A stretch of DNA of 64,000 nt from Phytophthora hibernalis (lineage: Eukaryota > Oomycota > Peronosporomycetes > Peronosporales > Peronosporaceae): contig JAAKBF010000048.1 in assembly GCA_012656075.1 (NCBI GenBank), forward strand, positions 558,001-622,000. The letters run 5' to 3'. A program made the translations under genes and the position numbers. This document shows, in pieces, positions 57,261-64,000 of the stretch; position 1 is the first letter of the stretch; every line of letters starts with the position of its first letter. The notes beneath the pieces are model-generated. The model was not told where the DNA came from. It worked only from the letters and a program-made list of their open reading frames with translations, and did not search any database.

Positions 57261-58198
57261 AATGACTGTCGAGACTGTAGCAGAGGCCTAAAGCACCTAC
57301 TACGACGACAGCGACGCCCAATGACTCCGCGGGTCCCACCACGCTGGCATCCGGCACCCACCTCCTGACGGACAACCATATTTTTATATGGCCGCGCGCT
57401 TCTGCCATGCTACAGGTTCCTCACCGGACACGCGTCTGGAACTCGTGAAGTACGTCTTTTTCATCGTTGAGCTCATATACAGACCTTCTTAATCCGATTT
57501 GATGCATCTATAGTTTAGTACGGGCTTCTAAGAACAGCTGATTTGTCCTTTCGGTTGGGGTTTAGTTGGTTTCGCTTGGGGATCAACTGAAAGCGAAAAT
57601 AAACTGTTTCAGTTCGTGTCGCCTTTCTACCAAAGTTTACAGTGCTATCACTCAGTCGTCGAACGGAAGGTGGGTGTGACCGGACATGCGTTGAATCACA
57701 AATCGTGAACAAAATTGATGTTTATGTTGACGTTTCATTTGCATATCGGCATGTGGTTTCCTTGCGGGAAACGTTTTTAGCTGGAAGTCGTAAGTAGCCA
57801 AGCCTCGGACGAGCACGGGCTAGGGAGCTTCAAAACAAAATAGAAATTGCTCTCTCATTTTGAGGGAGCACCAAGATCGCAACTTTTGTGCTCGCTCCGC
57901 ATAAGTGCGCGAGCAACGAGCACTTTTACGTTCTCCTATGCGGCATGCTCGTTCTATAAGCCGATAGAAAATAAGCGCAGCTCATCTGCTCGTTCTTAGC
58001 GTTTCCTATTGGCTGATATCCTCAATATCTTCGGCGGTCGCAAGAAAAAATTAGGGCTTCACTTCCAAAGATTTCAGCCGCACCAGAGCTTTACATCCGT
58101 AGTCAAGTTATCGAGGTGCAGAAGACTCACCAATCCCCAGCAACAAGCGGCGACAATCGCTTTGCACCACTGCTACTATCGATTCTGTTCCGTCAACA
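57261..58198. other. Intergenic upstream of hAT relic
   Basis: No coding frame supported. Near 57840-57990 there are recurrent GAGCAC/GCTCG words, possibly an element edge. Confidence 0.25.
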
Positions 58199-58920
58199 AT
58201 GGCGAGTCCGCTAGCTGCGGTTCGCCAGGCAGTGGAGAACTTTCAGTCTGGCGGCCCCTTCACTGTGATCCCCCAAGGACAACAGAGACCTCTTTTATTT
58301 TTAAATGGGGCGTGCGCGCTCAATTTCTGGACAACGAAAGCTGACCCCGGATGGGCGTGCTTAGCGGATGAGGGCTGTAGAACTTCCTGGACGAACTTGA
58401 TCAAGTTACACGCCAGAAAAAAACATTGACTGCGAAACATCTCCAGAAACTACACAAAATTACTTCTCCAAAACCCGAATCAGAGCTTACTAACAAGCGG
58501 AAGCGTGATCATCTGCAGTCATCGGTGATGTATTCTAGCAACCCGACCCCGCTGAATTTGCTTTTGACGACGCTCCGGATCATCAATAATAACTTGTCAT
58601 TTCGGATGGTTGAGTACGAGGAGTTAAGGTTTATAAAGGCATTACTGGTAAAGCATGATATAAAGACGACAATCAGTGCAGATTGTGTGAAGGGTGCAAT
58701 CATCGAGCTCTATTCGTCGACAAGAAGGAGGTCAAGAATTATCTGAAGGACGAGAAAGAAGATTTCCGATTTTCACACTCGTGGCGGACTTTTGGACATG
58801 TAAGACGACAAAAGACAAAAAATTAGGGGTGGGAGTGTACCTGGTGTATAAGGAATGGCAATTAAAATCCGTTCTTCTCGGTACAAGGAAGTTTAATGCA
58901 AATATTGGTCCAATTTCGTA
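58199..58920 (+). pseudogene. N-terminal half of an hAT-type transposase, broken
   Basis: MASPLAAVRQAVENF is followed by a BED-finger-like block (WACLADEGC, then NLIKLHARKK), KRKRDHLQSS, LRIINNNLSFRMVEYEELRF, SADCVKGAIIELYS, LVADFWTCKTTKDKK and VGVYLVYKEWQLKSVLLGTR, the order found in hAT transposases (RNase H-like fold starting at ADFWT). The frame changes at the A run near 58423, near 58715 and near 58765. The match ends near 58915 and the dimerisation domain is absent. Confidence 0.7.
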
Positions 58921-59054
58921 TTATATTGTTTCTGAAAATCCCAATAATCCGTTTTTATATTTAGAAAACCTGATTTTAGTGATATTGAATTTTTTGTCAG
59001 ACCCCTGGGCGAAACACCATTCCCAGTGCAGGTTTAATCCTGTGCACAGCATTG

Positions 59055-60540
59055 CCTTCACATCCGATCCAGAGTCGCTGGTGTCTCCGTAAAAGTCGTT
59101 TTTGTCAGGCCAAAGTCCTCCAACAGTTTGTTCACCCACGCCTTAAACGGCTTTTGGATGTCGTCGTCGCGATCTCCATATGCAGGAATACAATTTACAA
59201 AAGTAAGTTCATACAGTTTTCAAATTGTCGATCAAACAGCTGAACATCAGCGTGTCAACCCACGACTTTTTCGCAATACAAACTTGTGCCGTACTTATAT
59301 GCTATCGGGCGAATTTTTGAGCCTATCATGTTTACAGAAACATGTGATGTGAATATGTTGGCTTCACTAAAGGTAGCGGCGTTGAGCTCTAATACAGAAA
59401 TTGCAGTATTTGCGGCAATTTTTATTATTGTTTGCTGTCATACTGCCCTTGTTATTACTACAGAAACGATACACTAAGTCAGAATTAAATAGCAACCTAA
59501 AAACCCTCTCTGGATTGCGGGAAGTGAACGTACCCTGTTGGCCGCTAAAACACAATCCCTACTCTTGCAAAAAGCATTGGATGAACACTGTTTCAGCAGG
59601 TATTACGTGGGCACCAAATTTTCAAACTGTCAGTTCCTGCTGGGAATGCAACTGAAGCTTCATCCGATCTACAAGCGAACAGAAAGAAGTCTTGTCCGCG
59701 GCAGCCTTCGCGCAGCGCCAGATCCAGAACGCATCGTCGGACACAGTCTCAGCATCCCCCAGAACGAAGTAGGGGCGTCCTCCGGCATCTATCCCGATAG
59801 TTTCATTTCTCCGTTTGCAGTAACAAAGTCAGCATTTAAAATTGAGCACAAGTGCAAGTTCGTTGCTTAAGCTTAGGTAATTAAGCTCTTACCATCGTTT
59901 CGGCTTCTTTATCGTCGATCAGCTTAATGAGCGCGTCTTTGCGGTCAAACTGAATCTCACACAGGAGCTTAAGAATCACCACCCTCTCCGCCACCGACAA
60001 CTGAAAGTATAACTCCTCGTACTTCTCCGCCTCCCTGCTGCTAGCTGGAAACTTGGTGGCTTCTGCGATAGTCGGTGGGTATTTTTGCCTCGCACAGGAA
60101 GCGCAGAAGTTGGTCATACCAAGAACACTTCCTACATTAAATAAGAAGTGCAAAATGCGTATGTTAGTGGTGGGGGCGAACCAGTAAGCACTCATTCACC
60201 CGTATAACGTACTTTGCCACGCCGAACATTGATGTTCATCAACAAGCGCGTATGTAGATCCTCGCACAGCCCGTCCTCTTTTGGCTCCAACAAGGCATTC
60301 ACAAAGCTCTAAAATCACACAATACAATCACAAGTTGAGTCGCAATGCTGACGTAAAGCGACCTCATTTTTTTATTTGTTAACAGCTCCGAGCAGCAACA
60401 CTTTTGACCTTCATATACTGCGGCTCTTTTTCTTGCTGGACATGTATCGCCGAGCTGCCTTTTCCGCTCTCTCTGTAATCTGTTGCTGGATGTCGGATGC
60501 AACAGCTTTGATATCAACCCGCTGAGCTCGTAGTGCTATA
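59055..60540 (-). CDS. DDT/WHIM-domain protein, partial or damaged
   Basis: On the minus strand: exon near 60530-60424 (RVDIKAVASDIQQQITERAE), exon near 60309-60212 (SFVNALLEPKEDGLCEDLHT then RLLMNINVRRGK; DDT-like), exon 60132-59893 (NFCASCARQKYPP, EELYFQLSVAERVVILKLLC; WHIM1-like) with a clean GTAAGAGC donor, exon near 59806-59640 (IDAGGRPYFVLGDAETVSDD, WIWRCAKAAADK; WHIM-like), and an exon near 59180-59090 (FKAWVNKLLEDFGLTK). This order resembles DDT-WHIM proteins of ISWI-type chromatin complexes. The 5' end stops at the MITE at 60550, and some junctions do not close in phase, so it may be a fragment. No start codon could be chosen. Confidence 0.5.
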
Positions 60541-60549
60541 TACACTATA

Positions 60550-60751
60550 CCGTAAATCACGGCGATCATGCAAGGCCGTAAAACGTAGATACCAAGTCAA
60601 ATCATTAAAAGTATGTTTGAAGCTGTAAAATCTAATTGACTACCTCACATACAAAAGCTTCAACATATTGGCAAATTTAATACACACTGATGGAGGTTTT
60701 GCGAAAAGGTTGCATGTTCACCGTACCTTGCACGTTCGCCATGATTTACGG
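60550..60751. mobile_element. MITE with CCGTAAATCA ends, TA target
   Basis: 202 bp between TA (60548-60549) and TA (60752-60753). The ends CCGTAAATCACGGCGATC and its near-complement at 60726-60751 agree at 23 of 26 positions. The ends begin CCGTAAA like the MITE at 38806 and CCGTA like the pogo element. It abuts the first visible exon of the DDT/WHIM gene. Confidence 0.85.
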
Positions 60752-63290
60752 TACGTAGGTCACTAGACACCGACACACTATACACTATGCACTCACATGC
60801 TATACAGTATGCAGTGGCATATTTTGCATTGTATTGGCCCAGCAAAGGCTTCTCATTGGCTTAAACTATAGGAACTTGATATGTGCTTCATTATTTTGGT
60901 GTGGTGTACATGTAATTGCACATAGCCGAAGTGTAAAGCTGCACGAGCCACACCTGTGGGTCCTGTAGCGCCGGATACGGTCCGTACATGACAGGTATAC
61001 GATATGTAAAGACGATTGTAGGCGATTTATAACTAAGAGACGATAGTATCAGATACGATAGGAAGTATGAGAGATGATTGTATGAGAGACGATTTGATAG
61101 GTAGCGATAGGTAGACGGTAGATTGACAAAAGGCGACGATAGGTTGACGTTAGGTAGACGATATGTAGACAATAGCGGGGGGTAGTATATAGATGTGAGA
61201 CGATAGTACATGTACGAGAGCCGATAGTATCAGAGACGATAGGAAGTATGAGAGAAGATAGTATGAGAGAAATGCATAAATAGACGATTGGTAGAGTGAT
61301 TGGAAGAGAGAAACCGTTGATATGAGAGACGAGATAGTATCAGAGACGATAGCATGTGAGACGATAGTATGACTGTCGATAGAAGACAGTATGAGAGAGT
61401 ATACTTAGAGACAAGATAGTATGAGATGAGTAGTATGAGAGACGATAGTAAGACGACATATATATGTATGCGATACGACATGTAGACAAGATAGGTAGGT
61501 CCAGTCGATAGAATGGTAGACACGATAGGTAGACACTAAAGATTTACACGATATATATGCAATAGATACGATATGTAGATGGGGGTAGATATATATAGAG
61601 TGACGACAGGTACATACGATAGAATCTCAATATACACTGTGTAACGAGAGACAATAGATTTATAGAGAGGATATGTAGAGACGATGGGTTAAGAGACTAT
61701 AGGTAGAGATGGTAAGCAGGGAGACACGATAAGTAGATAGGTACGATAGGTAGAGGACATAGCGTACATGTCGATCCCAGACGCTATGTAGGAACGATTA
61801 AAGTAGCTGTATATGTATAAGATTCATATCACTTTCATGTATTGGAGACTGGATAAAAATTTCGCCCCGTGGAGCGAAGCGAAGGGGCGGCCCACTTAGG
61901 TGGGACAAACCATTGCCCCACCGCCGCATAGCAGCGGCAAACGGCTAGTCCATCAATACGTATCAGAGATAGTAAGTCATACGACGACGGATCGGAAACC
62001 CCTAAAATCCTATATCCCTTTTCTCGTGTACCATGATGTGGACGGTTCGTCTCAATACAAAGTTCAAGACAAAATATAAGTCGTGAGTTACGACGGTAAA
62101 TATGCGGTTTTAGCACCAGATTTCTGGTAACGGAGGGGTTCACATGTAAATGCACCAAAAACTCGCCGAAGCGAAGCGGAGGCGCCACCCTACTCCTCCA
62201 ACAAACCATGTCTACAGCGTCCGCGTATTATAGCGGCCGCCCAGAGAGCTAGTGTATTCACGAATACAAAGCTGGTATAGCCATCTGCTCAGATTTTGGT
62301 CGATCCTAAAATATACTCCATTCATTTGAGACTGCGCCAAACAAAAGGATGCTTTTAATGGTAACCTTTTGGAGTTTTCGAGATAATCGGCTGTAAAGAT
62401 GAACCAGTCAAAATCGTACTTATACGAAATCTGTCTGGAAGGGAAGGGAAGCGTACAAGATCGCTCCATTTCCAGAATCTCTACAATGGTATACATAAAT
62501 GTTGAATTTTGCCAGAGTAAAGGTCGTTTTTGAGAGGGATAGACCTCGAATTAGGGCGAGACTAAAGAGGGCCATTTCTTTAAAACCGTTGCAGATTGCC
62601 GTGTCCGATACTGGAAATATACCATTCCACAACAATTATTTGACTGGGTATCAATCACTATGAGAGAGCAGTCCATCGAGGTAGTCCGCGAAATCGCAAG
62701 TGATAGATGCGTACGATAAACGTCCTAATACGATTTGGGACGCTCTGCCCTTGTAGAGCTTGAAATAGGACCGCGGGGAAAATGTGTTCTAGCGCTAAGT
62801 ACGAGCGCTAACTACTGCACGAAATGGAATAATAAAGTGACTGCAAAGCACAGTACGTCCTAGAGAGAAAAGCATACATAGATCTGGATAGATCAAACAC
62901 ATAACTGTATTGAGATTCGCCCGGACAAATGGCCCCGTGGAAACGCGAAAGGTGTTTCAGTAGAGTAGCAGTTCCCACTGAGTTCATTTTTAAAATGACT
63001 ACTTAAAAGTCAATCTCTGTGGGTTCCATAATCTGCGTCGACTTGTTATCTTTACATTTGTAAACTGGATCTAAGCTACAAAATTGGTAGAAACGCAACG
63101 GACACACCTTCCTGCAACGGACACGGCAACAAATATATCTTCATTTAGGCCGATTTTTTTAATTTTGTAAGCCCCAGCTGTAATCGGCGAACAGACGATT
63201 GTCCTTTCTTTGTAATGGCCTTTAAAGAAATGGCCCTCTTTAGTCTCGACCCTCGAATTAAGGCTTAGGAGTAGGGGTTAACTAATTTGT
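60752..63290. repeat. Repeat-rich non-coding region
   Basis: From about 60990 to 61760 the words GACGATAG, AGAGACGATAGTATGAGA and ACGATAGGTAGA recur many times in degenerate form. At 61860-61925 and 62160-62210 two related strings around GCGAAGCG and ACAAACCAT recur. An imperfect long inverted repeat joins 62543-62610 with 63100-63261. No gene is supported. Confidence 0.55.
62543..63261. repeat. Long imperfect inverted repeat
   Basis: Left arm ACTAAAGAGGGCCATTTCTT (62561-62580) equals the complement of 63225-63244; further inward GATTGCCGTGTCCG pairs with CGGACACGGCAAC near 63116-63128. The arms enclose about 0.5 kb without coding signal. Could be a non-autonomous transposon with eroded ends. 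Confidence 0.6.
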
Positions 63291-63317
63291 TTGTTTCACG
63301 CCGTCTCATTTATTGTC

Positions 63318-64000
63318 ATGGCTAATTGGACGCAAGGACTGTACGAGCGCGTCCTGGCGCAAATGCCGCCCGACGCACTGCACCAGAGCTACAACGCCGT
63401 GTTGCAAGACGAATTTGCAGCGCTCGATGGCTGCGTAGACGCTGTGTTGGCCAGTTTCACCAAGTTGCAGGAGGTTCGCGATACCGTGTCGAAGCTGGAG
63501 CAAAGCCATGGGTCCAATGGAGGTCGCAGTGACAGTTTGAGGGTCACGATGGACGCTACAATGGAGATGAGCCGAGTGTTGGAGGAGACGATGATGGAGA
63601 TTGGAACGAGGATGGAAGTATCGCCATTGGAGTGGAAGCGAAAGAGAGAGGAGGACGTTGAGCCAACGGCTTCTAAGGTGCAGCACACGGTCGGACAGAA
63701 TGGTGGACAGAGTCGCAATGGTGCAGTCAATACAGCTCAAGATGTAGGAGATGACGTTAGGATGGACACTAAGAGCTCTGCTGATGAAAGTGAGGTTGAC
63801 GGTCAACTGGAGAAAGCTCAATAAAGACTCGCTTGTCAAGACGAATCACTATATATGGAAGCGAGTCGTCAGAAGAGTCGAGTTCTGTATCAGACACAAA
63901 CAGTGCGCATGACGCAGCAGGGGCGGAGAAGGAGGCAATGAGTAGTGGGGGGCGTCCAAAAGGTCGGGGAGATGAATTCTGCTGGAAACACAACACCGCT
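63318..64000 (+). CDS. Unrecognised coiled-coil family, member D (3' end outside window)
   Basis: Starts MANWTQGLYERVLAQMPPDA; the earlier codon at 63291 is not an ATG. N-terminal helical domain as in member A: NAVLQDEFAALDGCVDAVLA, LQEVRDTVSKLEQ, DSLRVTMDATMEMSRVLEE, then IGTRMEVSPLEWKRKREEDV as in member C. After 63824 the frame stops, but one base added in the AAA run near 63819 continues through SESSEESSSVSDTNS, the acidic Ser-rich hinge seen in the relatives, to the window end. Function unknown; exons 3 and 4 are expected to the right. Confidence 0.7.

Overview
The window looks like a gene-sparse, transposon-rich stretch of a nuclear oomycete genome (Phytophthora-like). Signs are single-exon or few-exon genes with short GT-AG introns of about 55-104 bp, divergent and convergent gene packing inside islands, heme-thiolate peroxidases of the EHD type, a TKL kinase fused to armadillo repeats, a DUF6818-like Myb protein, and copia, pogo, piggyBac, Harbinger and hAT remains. 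No bacterial features, tRNA, rRNA or CRISPR were found. The species cannot be named from the sequence alone.

Layout. 1-3807: the 3' part of a decayed copia retrotransposon ending in a 247-bp LTR. 3942-28882: a gene island. It holds VPS33, two heme-thiolate peroxidases, a cytochrome P450 divergent from a third peroxidase, a broken palmitoyl-protein thioesterase, COQ5, a large TPR protein, DCAF1 divergent from a METTL18-like methyltransferase, a long EF-hand protein, an unrecognised three-exon gene and a DUF6818-like gene. 29030-35375: a histone H4 pseudogene and one intact plus two truncated members of an unrecognised coiled-coil family. 35985-42240: a polytopic membrane protein and an armadillo-repeat kinase. 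42780-54783: transposon territory, with fragments of a second copia family and Harbinger, a nested copia element carrying a piggyBac-type MITE, and a complete-ended pogo-type element. 54784-63290: AT-rich repeats, piggyBac and hAT relics, a DDT/WHIM gene fragment and MITEs. 63318-64000: the fourth member of the coiled-coil family, cut by the window edge.

How genes relate. VPS33 serves endolysosomal tethering. DCAF1 is a substrate receptor of CUL4-DDB1 ligases. COQ5 makes ubiquinone. The P450 and three peroxidases within 4.6 kb form a possible oxidative cluster. The transposons share target and terminal signatures: TTAA for the piggyBac types, and TA with CCGTA termini for the pogo element and two MITEs. 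This suggests the non-autonomous copies were moved by relatives of the decayed autonomous ones.

A caution runs through the annotation. Most broken host genes differ from an open frame by one missing base inside a homopolymer. Restoring one base at each site makes exon phases close exactly in COQ5, P450, TPR, EF-hand, kinase and coiled-coil genes. I treat these as probable sequencing errors, not as pseudogenes, and I name separately the genes with real nonsense changes (H4, thioesterase, copia).
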